Origin: Xestospongia muta
Taxonomy: Eukaryota > Porifera > Demospongiae > Haplosclerida > Petrosiidae
DNA length: 64,000 bases
Assembly: GCA_963693285.1 (NCBI GenBank)
Contig: OY848928.1
Coordinates: 3,224,501 to 3,288,500 of the forward strand
Direction: 5' to 3'
Below, piece after piece: positions 50,116 to 59,982 of the stretch (position 1 is its first letter; each line of letters begins with the position of its first letter). The notes under the pieces were generated by a model that worked only from the letters and a program-made list of their open reading frames with translations, was not told the DNA's origin and made no database searches. The translations under genes and the position numbers were made by a program.

Positions 50116-50148
50116 AGGTTATCTTTATTTAGGAAATAAAGATAACCT
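50116..50148. repeat. Perfect hairpin, 15-bp arms with 3-nt loop
   Basis: AGGTTATCTTTATTT, loop AGG, then its exact reverse complement. It lies about 60 bp inside the left end of the pogo-like element, where a subterminal transposase-binding structure might be expected. Confidence 0.9.
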
Positions 50149-50269
50149 TTAAACTAGTGCTATCAAGTGAATTACAGATAAATGCACCTGTGAAAACCAC
50201 TGAGTGTATAGTAGCGATAGTATGGTATCTTTAATTATTAACTCCTTAAGTTCAGATACCAAACAACAT

Positions 50270-51860
50270 GGCAAGTAACAACACAAGGTGTAAGTGTTGG
50301 TCTCAGACCTCTATGGTGGGAACTGTCAAAGTGGTGAAGGAGGGTTTAGGTCTTAGAGAAGCAGCCAAGTCCTATAATGTTCCTGTGGACACATTACGAA
50401 GATGAGTTATTGGAGAGGTCCCCTTACGGTGCTGTCTAGGTCCTAAAACTATCATGACTGAAACAGAAGAGAATATGCTACGTGACTATGTCATCAAGAT
50501 GGTTGATATGGATTAAGTAAGGATGATATTTTAAGGACTGCCTTTCAAATACTCAAGAAGTCACTCCTTTAAATATGGTTTGGCCAAGAAGTCTTGGTTG
50601 CACGGTTTTCTGAATCGCCACAGTTTAACACTCTGTTCTCCTCAGCCATTGTCCCATGCAAGAGCACGAAGTGCAACTGATTAAGTTGTTAATGATTTTT
50701 TTGAGAAGTTGGGTGGTGTATTTGTATGATTAAATTTACTATCAAAACCAATGCAGATATAATATAATATTGATGAAACGGGCATTAATGTAGTTCATAA
50801 ACCGGGCAAGATAGTGGCTGAAATAGGTCGTAGAAAAGTTTGGTCAGTCACTTCAGCGGAACGAGGAAGGACACATACTGTACTAACATGTGTTAATGCA
50901 TAAGGTCAGAGTATTCTGCCCATGATCATTTTTCCAACAAAACAGATGAAAGAGGATTTGAAAAATGGTGCTCTTCCTGGAACAATGTTTACTTGTTCAG
51001 AAAGTGGTTGGATTAATCAGTCTTTATTTCTGGATTGGTTCAAGCTTTTTATTGCGAGTATTCCGCCAGCTCGACCTGTTCTTATCATTGAGGATGGTCA
51101 TTCATCTCACGTATCATTAGAAGTGATCAAACTGGCAAGAGAAAATGACATCTATGTACTTTGTCTTCCGTCACACTGTGCACATATATTACAACCCTTA
51201 GATGTTGGAGTTTTCAAGAGTTTAAAGGCAAATTTCAACAAAGTATGTAAAGATTTTCTCTTCACTCATCCCAGGCGAAGTATTTGCTCTGAAGACCTAG
51301 CTCACTTCTTTCTATTGCCTGGCCTAAGGCACTGACTACAGTCAATGTAATGAAAGGATTCAAACAATGTGGCATTTACCCACTTAATCCTGGAGTTATA
51401 TCAGATAGGCTTTTGGCTCCATCAAAGGTGTTTTCTCCTGAACCAGAACGTGACTAAACACGTGAAGCAGCTAGTTCTTGTGACCCAAGAAATATTTCAA
51501 AATATATTTCTGATATTCTTTCACTCCCTAAAACTCAGTCTTTACAGAATGTGCGATCGTTCAATAGTGATAGTGCAAGATGTATACGAATGATTCATTT
51601 ATTGCTGAGAAGGAAGAAGAAAAGGAAAGAGGAAGAGAAGAGAAAGAAGGAAGAAGAAGAAAAAAGAGAAAAAGGAAGGAGGAAGAAAAGAAGACGAGAA
51701 GAAGCGTAAGGAAGAGGAGAGGCAGAAAAAAGTAGAAGAGAAGAGACAAATCCAAGAGGAAAAAAAGAAAAAGAAGGTGGAAGGAAAGAGAAAGAAAGCA
51801 GGTGATAGAGTAGTTAGTAAGATTCCAGCACAAACAAAAAAAAAGGTGTGGTCCTGTTAA
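50270..51860 (+). pseudogene. Pogo-like transposase (HTH + DDE), element 1
   Basis: It starts at the ATG at 50270. The HTH region reads VKVVKEGLGLREAAKSYNVP and is interrupted by TGA at 50403-50405. The second helix-turn-helix part (KKSWLHGFLNRHSL) lies one frame over. The DDE catalytic domain is continuous from about 50767 to 51335 except for a TAA at 50901-50903: first Asp in YNIDETGINVV, second in IIEDGHSSHVS, third in ILQPLDVGVFKSLK, so all three acidic positions remain. After more frame changes comes a Lys/Glu-rich stretch (51590-51840). The enzyme would cut and paste the element at TA sites. It is inactive as written. Confidence 0.8.
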
Positions 51861-51985
51861 GGAACTGGAAGACCCATAAAACGGTGTAAAAAAGAAAACA
51901 TGGACACAATGTCATGCCCCACTTGTTCTAGTTCTTACGATGACATTGATGTATCTCATACATAGGTTTGTTGTGAAGGATGTGA

Positions 51986-51993
51986 ATGCTGGT
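51986..51993. repeat. hAT target-site duplication, left copy
   Basis: ATGCTGGT, identical to 54174-54181; 8 bp is the hAT superfamily length. Confidence 0.93.
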
Positions 51994-54173
51994 CAGACAT
52001 TGCACGTGTATACACTATACACGAGTATTTACACAAAAACCTAGCCAAGAAATACATACACGTACATACACGCTCGTGTTTTCGTTAGAAGATATGAAAA
52101 TCGTGTAAGTAACGTGTAGACCACACCTCTTAATTATTGATAAAGTACGTGGCAAAAAGTGCCAAAAATGATGGCTACAGGTGCTACATCGAGTTGTGTC
52201 TCTGAGACTGAGTCTGAGGTAACAATCCAGGACCAACAAGAAGACAATGTAAAGATCCGTGTTAACTACGAAGCATTTTTTGTACTTCCGAATTCTCCAC
52301 CAGATGTTCCATCCAAATGTTTAGCCAAGTGAAAGCTCTGCCACAAGCCATACAAGTATACCCTTAATTCGAAAGGGAATTTACTCGAACATCTCCAGAT
52401 TTCTCATCCAAAAAACTTACATGATTACAAAGTAGAGAGGTCTAAACAAGTTCCATCATATCAGCACACTTTGAACAAAGACGGATCATTAAGCAGGCCT
52501 AAGGAGTCATTAAAAAATCAAGAAAAGATTCTTACCTCTGTTGTAAAAGACCTGTGTGGCAGAGGTGGATTGCCCATTTCTGTTGTAGAGCAAGAGTGGT
52601 TTCGTTTGTTTATGAAACAAGTTGAGCCCAGATTTCAAGCAGTATCTAGAATTGCTGTGAGTTCGAAACTAGACACATTGTATGAAGAAGAGAAAAGGGG
52701 TTTGTTGAGTGATATAGCAAGATCAAATGTGGGTAAACCAAGTGTAACTTTAGACTTTTGGCTGGTTGTGATACAAGAAGCTTTATGGGTTGCACTGTAC
52801 ATTACATTCATGAGGAAAAACTTAAAAGTCACATGCTTTTTTTGCTGAAGTTCCACCTCCTCACACATCAGAACAATATAAAGGCTCGTTTTGAGGATGA
52901 GTTAGACAATTATGGTATTTCTTGTTTTATCATCGTGACAGACAATGCTGGTAAATGATGATGGTGATGTAAATGTTGAGAATGATGATGATGAAGAGGT
53001 TGAGGTCAATATATTGAAGAATGGACACCCCATCATTTGAAGTTTGAAGGTTGGATTGGTTGTGCTGCTCACCAGATACAGTTAGTGGTCAATGATGGTT
53101 ATAAGGAGCTAAAAAGCTATCGGTGTGTCCAGGCTGTATTTGCTAAAGCTAAAGCAATATCTGCTCTTTCTCGTAAATCCAGTCATTTTGCTTATTCGTT
53201 ATCATTGAAATTTCCTGTGCCAAATGATACACGCTGGAATTCCTACTTTCAACTTCATGAACACATATTAAAGCACTTTAAAGACATCAATAAGGCTCTA
53301 CAAAAAGTTGATTGTATTGATTTGGCAATCACAAAAACATAGAGAGAACTCCTTTCACTTGTAGTTGATGTAATGCAGTACTTTTCTCAAGACACCACTA
53401 TTCTTCAACGTGAAGGATTTCCAACTTTGAATCATGTGATTCCAGTGGTGGATTCTCTAGAAAGACGGTTTGAGTATTTACTTAAATCTGTTATTCATCA
53501 AGCTGCAACTGCACTAGACCCAAGAGTGAAGCTTTCATTTACTGATCATCACAGAGAAGGCAAGGTGTTTGTATTTTCTTCAAGTGATGTAAAGCTATCC
53601 ATTAAATCTCTTTTGCCTCCTGACCCTCACTCAACCTATGCTGGCAACCACCTCTAATGCAATGACTTCTGATGTTCAACCAGCTAGTAAAAAGCTAAAA
53701 TTACTAGACTTTTGTAGTATTTCCGATGACACTCATGCTGTTAGAATGAATGATGTAGATGCAGAATTACAAAGTTACTTTGATCAGCCTAGACTAGATG
53801 TCAACCCTGTAAAATTCTGGACACAACACAAGAAGACATCACTTACTACTCTGGCCCTACAACTACTTTCCGTTCCTTGTAGTTCAGCTTCAGTAGAGAG
53901 ACTTTTTTCAAAAGCAGGCATTGTTTTAAGTCAATAGCGTACTCGAACTGCAAGTAGTAAACTAGAAAAACTCATATTTCTTAAGTAGTCTTTTGTTGAT
54001 TAAAATACATAAATTTAAATGAAAATTTAGCTATAATACGTGATTGAAAGAAAATAAAATAGATGTTAAATACATGATAATTTAGAAGTACATACAAGTA
54101 GATACACAGAGAAAATTTTGAAAATACAAGTACATACAAGTAGATGAAAAATTCAGTAGATGTGCAATGTCTG
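51994..54173 (+). mobile_element. Complete hAT transposon, 2180 bp
   Basis: The termini CAGACATTGCAC (51994-52005) and GTGCAATGTCTG (54162-54173) are a perfect 12-bp inverted repeat, extended imperfectly inward. Both are flanked by ATGCTGGT. The interior encodes a BED-finger hAT transposase in the forward direction. Ends and duplication are intact, so insertion is not ancient, though the transposase is broken. Confidence 0.93.
52168..53990 (+). pseudogene. hAT transposase with BED zinc finger
   Basis: It starts at the ATG at 52168. The BED finger is at about residues 50-85 (KLCHKPYKY, then HLQISH); its first Cys position is TGA (52330-52332). The catalytic first Asp region is at TLDFW (52750). 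After a one-base shift come CTVHYIHEEKLKS and FIIVTDNAG, then the CAAHQIQLVV helix, NDTRWNS, a stop near 53339, and the C-terminal hAT dimerisation region ALQLLSVPCSSASVERLFS. A GAT-rich low-complexity insertion lies at about 52950-53000. Three frame changes and several stops make it inactive. Confidence 0.88.
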
Positions 54174-54181
54174 ATGCTGGT
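54174..54181. repeat. hAT target-site duplication, right copy
   Basis: ATGCTGGT, the partner of 51986-51993. Confidence 0.93.
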
Positions 54182-54247
54182 GGCACTTAGAATGCTTAAG
54201 TTTCACATTAAATGAACTCTCAGATGAATATTATTTTAATGAATGTC

Positions 54248-54454
54248 CACTGGCGTATTTAGACCCGGGCAGGCACGGGCATTGCCCAGGTAAAACAATC
54301 TGCTCATAAAAAATTGCAATTTAGCTTAACCAACCGCACTCACTTGTAATGGCAATAATTATAATAATAAACACTAATAACTATTAATAATATCGATTAA
54401 TTTTATGAATAATTAATGAGCCCTGGTATGTTGTGAGCCCTAGATACGCCTATG
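54248..54454. mobile_element. hAT-type MITE, 207 bp
   Basis: The termini CACTGGCGTATTTAG and, read inward from the right, CATAGGCGTATCTAG form a 15-bp imperfect TIR of hAT style. TGAATGTC is duplicated exactly on both sides (54240-54247 and 54455-54462). The interior is GC-rich near the left (ACCCGGGCAGGCACGGGC) and non-coding. It sits inside the last codons of the element-1 PHD finger. Confidence 0.92.
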
Positions 54455-54779
54455 TGAATGTCTGTAGACTTATTGTTTTTCTCTTTGAAGCATTTTTATG
54501 CTTGTGTTTCATGATACATTTAAACTGTCTTATAATACCTTCACTGAGAGGGTCAATATATTGTGTGTGCATTTTGCATTTAGAATTCATTTGCAAAGTT
54601 TCTTGTAATCATAAAACCTAAGGTACCTAGTACTCTCGAATAGTACTAAAAGATTCCTCTAAGAATCATTCCTGTAAAAAAGGAAAGATTAGTTTCTTAA
54701 GTGTCTCATAATTAGGTGTGTACTCTAAGAGTGTATGAGAATAGTTCTAGCACTAGAATAAGCAGACAGTAAGGTAAAA

Positions 54780-55079
54780 GAGCTGCAAGGTGCTACAAGG
54801 ATACACCAGGTCTGCAAACCTTGGCAGTCTCAAAAAGTCAGGAGACAAGACACACCTCAAGAGTCTGCCATGTTATCTTGTAGAGGAAAACACAAATCTA
54901 AGAAGTACCAATTTAAGAATTCAGAATGTCACTTTTGTCATAAGAAAAGACTCATATCAAAAGTTTGTACAAAGAAGACAATGAGTCAACAAAGTAAGTG
55001 TATGGCTGATTCTGATATTTTTGATCTTTCTAAATTACCTTCTTCATCTGATCCCCTCCCATTCACACTGCTGATGTAG
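54780..55079 (+). pseudogene. Gag zinc-knuckle fragment of a retroelement
   Basis: The forward frame reads KYQFKNSECHFCHKKRLISK and VCTKK. The C-x2-C-x9-C spacing is that of a CCHC knuckle whose His position is Leu here. No other retroelement parts were recognised nearby, so this is a small relic; it begins about 50 bp after the right end of pogo element 1. Confidence 0.4.
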
Positions 55080-56300
55080 AAAGAATAATCTCCTAGTTGA
55101 AGTTCATCAAAACAAGAATCAGGAATAAAATGAATGAAAAGACATTAGACTCACTCATGAGATTAGCAACTGAAGGACTTCCTCTGAGTCAGTTCCTTAT
55201 ACTAGTGTTCAAAAGAAGTATGAAACACTAAGATGTATCTGGAAGATGGATGATAATGAAGAAATTATAGTCTGGCTGCCACACCTAACCCCTAATTACT
55301 GAACAACAGACTGGGGAAGGGTCTGGTACAATGTGCTGTACTGGAGTTTGTTCAAGGTGTCTGAAAAGTAGCGCACCAACGAAATCCAGTTATTGTAATG
55401 CATCATTACACATCACGTTAGTAATATGGTGTGTGGCAAGGACGTATTGTGTAGGCATAGGAGAGCTCTCAGCTCCAATTCCAACAATATCTGTTTCATT
55501 TCAGATGATTGAAAATCAAGACAACACAGCTGCAGACGGAGAGGTGGATAATCTATTGACTAAAAGACAGTCATTTGTTTCCAAAAAGGCATTGTACTGG
55601 TACAAGTTCTGATTCAGCTCCTCCTGTCTCTGTAAGAACCCTTTCCATTTCCATTATTTTATATAGTATAAACATTTAATTAGGTTACTGTAGGATACAA
55701 AAGTGGATTGAGAACTTTTCATCTCACTCCCAAAAAAAGGAAGTATGGCAAAATTTTAGCTAGGTCATCCAATTTGTGAAAAAATTTGGCTATCCAGGCT
55801 TTAAAGGAGCCATGTGACAGTTCCATGCAAATTACTAGAAGTAATGACTTCGATGTCCTATGGTATAACATCACTAAGTTTCAGACACTCAATGAGAGAT
55901 TTCAATTGCAGTATTTGCCACTTACCTGAGTCTATTTCAATGGAATCTGAAATCTTACCTCACAAAGCAATTGTAACTGAGACTAAACAACTTGCAGGTA
56001 TCCATAGGCGTACTACTGACATGTGGGAGCTAAAGAAGATGTATGTGTGATAGAAGAATTTAAACCACAGACAACTACAGAAGGTGGTCTACCTTAGCTC
56101 ACAGAGTTTGACTGTCCCATCCTGCTTTTAACCAGTAGTTGTTCCATCATACACTATACATGCACCAGTCTCAGTTGTACATGTCTCAGTTGTACATGTA
56201 TGTTCTGACTATTCAGACTCTCTTATTCATGTACACGATATGTATTGGTGATAATTAACTCTAAAATAAAGTCCAAATTTGAAACGCTAGTCAAATTTTT
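55080..56300. other. Decayed or unrecognised sequence
   Basis: Forward frames at 55331-55612 and 55814-56050 have ordinary protein composition but no motif I know. They may be remains of the retroelement whose Gag knuckle precedes them. Confidence 0.35.
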
Positions 56301-56323
56301 TAACAATGAATATTATTACATGA

Positions 56324-57055
56324 CTAATCATCATGTAAAACTGCATAAATTGCCCACTGTTGCTCCTGAAGGCTTTCAAACATAAAGTACACCAAATTCA
56401 ATCTGGTGACAACATCTTGGATTAAATGGTATTCTTTAATATTCAGCTGCTTCTGTTTTATTAGTGCTGTTGAGGCCAACATACTGTGTTTAAATTGCCC
56501 CACCAATTTTCTACAAACTGCAGTTAGCCTAAATACTTCACTGACCTCTAATCCTTTGGTAACTGCTAATTGTAGTGTATGGGCATCACGTGGTGAACTC
56601 TCCCAAGGAAACTTCTCAACATCACAAGTCATATTACTGGCGTTATCATCAACAACAGCAACAACATGCTTCTCAGGTATTCATCATTAAACAAAACCTT
56701 GGCTAAGATGCTCAGCAATATTGACACCAGTGTGCCTCTCAGAAATTTCAGAAGTGAAAAGAACCTTGTTTTGTAGCTTCCAGTCATTACTTATCTAATG
56801 AACTGTAACTGTGATATGTACTTCTGTTGCTTGGCTGGACCAAATTTCGGTGGTTAAAAAAACATGAGGTGAGTGTAGTTCTTTTATCAAAGCTTCTTCT
56901 AGTGACAAGTAGTCTTGATGTGAGATCTGGATGGTACACAATAGCCTGGTTTAATGTAATTGAATAGCTTTTTGAATTCAATTCCATTCATGACAGCTAT
57001 AGCACACAAATCAAGCACCACAACTCAAAGAGTGGGTCTGCAAACATGTGGTAGC
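56324..57055 (-). pseudogene. hAT transposase fragment (second family)
   Basis: Read from 57055 down: GIEFKKLFNYIKPGY and VPSRSHI, then TTEIWSSQATEVHITVTVH, VLFTSEISERHTGVNIAEHL, a frame change, then DAHTLQLAVTKGLEVSEVFR and QDVVTRLNLVYFMFESLQEQ. This is the central part of a ZBED-type hAT transposase. Both ends are missing, and the N-terminal side stops at the left end of pogo element 2, which may have inserted into it. Confidence 0.75.
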
Positions 57056-57061
57056 CACGTG

Positions 57062-57063
57062 TA
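57062..57063. repeat. TA target site, left
   Basis: TA directly precedes GAGTCAG, the outer end of the long TIR; the mirror TA is at 63818-63819. Confidence 0.8.
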
Positions 57064-57441
57064 GAGTCAGTGACCATCAGTCAGACGAATCAATATTCGG
57101 ACACTTGTACTACCGAATTGACAAGAGCTAAGGAGCTAATTTTTTATATACTAGTAGTACTATATCTGTTGTGCTTGCGTGCGAAAATCTACATTGCAAA
57201 TATTTACCAAATGTAAGTTATAGCTCAAAAACCGACATAGTCCGAATACCGTGGTCTTCGTTCAGTTGAACCACTAATCGGACTTGGGCTCAAGGAAAGT
57301 AAAGCAGAACATAAGAACAATTCAATCATCATATTTCAATACATCTATGTATGCTCCCTCCAACCATGCAGTCTTATCCAGGCTCTTTTCCTCTCGCGCG
57401 AATTGTCAGACATAAAAAAGTGCCAGTCACATGATCAATTT
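57064..57441 (+). repeat. Left terminal inverted repeat of pogo element 2 (378 bp)
   Basis: It starts GAGTCAGTGACCATCAGTCA and ends GTGCCAGTCACATGATCAAT plus T. The reverse complement of 63440-63817 matches along the whole length with scattered substitutions and a few small indels; the least similar part is about 57345-57410. Both copies are 378 bp by position. Confidence 0.93.
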
Positions 57442-57544
57442 CCGGATTATGGACTAATACGGAGATATCTATAAAAATACCACTAGGCAGAAAGTGGTGA
57501 AAGGCTAGTGTGAGTCGAGACAAAACTATTATTGTTCTATTGAG

Positions 57545-57715
57545 TTCTGATTACGAGTTGGAGCCTTACCCACTGAGAAGTACCAGGAGCAAAAAGAAAG
57601 GTATTGAAAAGGCAACAATAGTAGGATCATCATGTTCACTGTTCTATAGAGTCAGCTCAAGCCCAGTCTGATTACGAGTTGGAACCATAACAGGAGCAAG
57701 AACAAAGGTATTAAA
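57545..57715 (+). repeat. Two displaced copies of the small-exon repeat
   Basis: TGATTACGAGTTGGAGCCTT...AGTACCAGGAGCAAAAAGAAAG|GTATTGAAAA and, after a TATAG acceptor, AGTCAGCTCAAGCCCAG... repeat the unit found at 59983-61347, but lie upstream of the transposase, about 100 bp inside the left TIR. The second copy has lost about 13-15 bp in the middle. Confidence 0.85.
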
Positions 57716-58378
57716 ATAGCAAAATCGTAGTAGGTTTAATTAATTTTAATCAATATGTCTTTTCATGGATGGTATAAGAAAGTAACATTATAGTTTTCAA
57801 ACAACATTTACCGTATTTTGGGAAATTATTGATTAATTTTAAGAATAACATGAAAATTTAATTTTAAATTTATATAAATTCAATTTAGGAAGATCTATTT
57901 GCTTACCAAAATAAAATTTTGATATTGGTAACATTTTTGTAAATAATTACCTTCACACGTGTGGCAAGGAGGATAGACTGTAAAATGGCTCTTGACGCTA
58001 ATGACAGACAATTAGGATGTGGTAGTCTGTCTTTAAGTACAAAGTATTGCCTTATTGACATCCTCAGTAGCAGCATTGTAAACATTATTTATTCAACTTT
58101 AATTTAGACAATATTCTAAATATTTATATTTTCGGATATCTTTGTCTATTGGAAATTAAATTAGCAACAAAATTTCCTTAAATATGGTAATCTTATAAGT
58201 ATACGGGTCTTGACCAATAACTTTTTTGCTATAAAAGCAAAGCACAGGGTTGTTGTATAATCACCATTGTAAATGACAAGTTTTATTGTCAAAGGAAACA
58301 TTTGACGAGTAATTGTAACAATAACATGTGACAATCAAAACTTATCATGAATGCTGAAATAAAGAGGTATAACTGAAC
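57716..58378. other. Transposon 5' region, no gene
   Basis: AT-rich and without motifs except a TATAAAAG stretch at about 58233, roughly 145 bp before the transposase ATG, which could be its promoter. Confidence 0.35.
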
Positions 58379-59937
58379 ATGGAGGATAATGCATCTTCTG
58401 TTCGTGGACCATACAGGAGCTGGAACAGAATTAACATGCAGAAAGCTGTTAAGGCTGTTGAGGAGGGCATGTCAGTCAGGAAGGCTGCTGAAAAGTTTAC
58501 TGTTCCTCGATCTTCACTTCACGATAGAGTTACTGGGAGAGTGCATTTTGAGGCCCGCTCTGGTCCCAGTCCTTATTTATCATATGAAGAGGAGGAGGAA
58601 CTAGCTAGTTTTCTTATACAGACAGCAAAGATTGGGTACCCTCACACAAAACGTCAAGTTTTGGCTTTAGTTGAGAAAATAGTAGCTGCTAAGGGTATTT
58701 AAACTACTGTTTCAAATGGCTGGTGGGAACGATTTTGCCAGAGACATCCCAAAATGACTCTTAAAACAGCTGTTCCTTTAGCATACTCAAGAGCTGCGGC
58801 AAGTGACCCTGAGGTTTTGAATATGTATTTCGACATTTTAGAGGAGACCCTACGAGGTAATGACATATTCAATCGACCTGTGCACATCTTCAATTGTGAT
58901 GAGACAGGGCTGCCATTAAACCCAAAATGTCTAAAAATTGTAGACAGAAAAGGGTCAAAAATCCTAGTTTTATAACTTGTAACAAAAAATCACAAATAAC
59001 AGTTCTCGCTTGTACATGTGCAGCTGGATATGCTATTCTTCCATTCATTATATTTAAAAGTAGCAAGAGTGGACGAATCTGAGGAGCATATAACAGAAAG
59101 TGTTCTGTAAACCAGTGATGGAAAAGTTCTCTAGTCATCCAGCCACTATCTGACAAGCCATAAAGTGTACCGGGGACTTCTCCTTTTGCCAGCTCAGGAT
59201 TTAATGACTTTCTTTTAGATGGTCCTCTCAAAACAGAATGGAGACATGTTTGTCACCAATTTTTTGCATGAAGAACATCCAGTCCAGTTTTAAAGTTACT
59301 GGTGTATGTCCATTTGATAGATCTCTAGTTATTTCTTACCTGTCTGAGGAGGAAGTAGAAGAGCAATTTTTTCTTTTTAGGCCTGATGTTTTAGCTCGAA
59401 AGACAGGTCTGAAGTATCTTCCATTGTATAGTCCTGCTCATGGACATTGCCAAGCTACTTATTCTCCTCACCAGTCATATTCAATGGTATCGTCATCAGA
59501 TAGTGAGGGATTTGATAAATCTTTGGCAGAATTTGAGTCTCACCTGTTGGAGAGAAGTTGCATAGAGTTTAAAGAGAGTTCAGTACCTCCAAGCAGTGAT
59601 GCTTCAAAGATCTCCAAATTTCTAATTCCTCCTGTACCTCCACGAAAGATGCCTACCAAGAATAAAAAGTCCTCAGGACTGGTTTTGACAAGTGAAGATG
59701 GTATTAGGAAGATGCAAGAGCGAGAGCAAAAGAAGCAAGATGAAGCCAAGCAAAAGGAAGAGAAGAAACGTCTCAAAGAAGAGAAGAAACAACTTAATAA
59801 ATTTAAGGGAAAGTCAGTGAAAAAAACACTGAGTAGGAAACTCACAGTAGAGAAAAATGGTAGTTTTCAAAGTGTGTTTGAATCTGATTATGATTCGGAG
59901 CCTTGTCCACAGATAAGTACCAGGAGCAAGAAAAAAG
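58379..59937 (+). pseudogene. Pogo-like transposase, element 2
   Basis: It starts at the ATG at 58379. Psq/CENP-B-type HTH: MQKAVKAVEEGMSVRKAAEK at residues 20-39, then VPRSSLHDRV. A TAA (58700-58702) interrupts an otherwise continuous frame; NGWWERFCQRHP and the first catalytic Asp in FNCDETGLP follow. A one-base shift near 58955-58965 leads to CNKKSQITVLACTCAAGYAI. From about 59057 to 59231 the coding sense is on the minus strand (NPELAKGEVPGTLYGLSDSG), so a piece of the catalytic domain is inverted; the second and third Asp regions are missing. The sense strand resumes with PLKTEWRHVCHQFF, SSFKVTGVCPFDRS, a Lys/Glu/Gln coiled region (residues MQEREQKKQDEAKQKEEKKR) and the first copy of the exon-array peptide. 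Exon end G|GTATTG at 59937. Confidence 0.85.
59057..59231 (-). other. Inverted segment of the transposase catalytic domain
   Basis: Only in this block does the DDE-domain sense run on the minus strand (SLNPELAKGEVPGTLYGLSD through PQIRPLLLL). It joins logically after FIIF at the left and before PLKTEW at the right, with the intervening DGH-type region absent. Confidence 0.8.
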
Positions 59938-59982
59938 GTATTGAAATATCAAAATAACAGTAGGTTCATTATTGTTTTATAG

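Larger units (their letters stand above)
51898..54471 (+). pseudogene. PHD finger of element 1, split by two insertions
   Basis: Before the hAT, the frame reads MSCPTCSSSYDDIDVSHT, a stop, then VCCEGCECW (to 51993). After the hAT, it continues HLECLSFTLNELSDEYYFNE (54182-54247), is cut again by the MITE, and resumes with the final Cys and a stop at 54464-54466. Joined, the cysteine/histidine spacing C-x2-C...C-x2-C...W-H-x2-C is that of a PHD finger, a chromatin-reading zinc module. One in-frame TAG lies before the second cysteine pair. Confidence 0.7.
50054..54725 (+). mobile_element. Pogo-like (Tc1/mariner superfamily) DNA transposon with PHD finger, nested-in by two other elements
   Basis: Left end: TA|GAGTAGGTGCTGGTATTATG at 50052 onward; right end read inward from 54727: TA|GAGTACACACCTAATTATGA. 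The outer GAGTA and the TATTATGA-ACA stretch match, and TA at both ends fits pogo-type insertion, but the TIRs are short and imperfect. Inside are an HTH, a DDE transposase, a Lys/Glu-rich coiled region and a PHD finger. Removing the inserted hAT (51994-54173) and MITE (54248-54454) with one copy of each target duplication makes the PHD finger continuous. Boundaries are probable, not certain. Confidence 0.65.

Noticed and set aside
51561..51833. 90-residue Leu/Phe-rich minus-strand frame that looks like a membrane protein
   Set aside because: It is antisense to the Lys/Glu-rich tail of pogo element 1.
59540..59845. 101-residue minus-strand frame rich in Phe, Ser and Cys
   Set aside because: It is antisense to the Lys/Glu-rich coil of the transposase; such shadows are expected opposite AAG/GAG-rich DNA.
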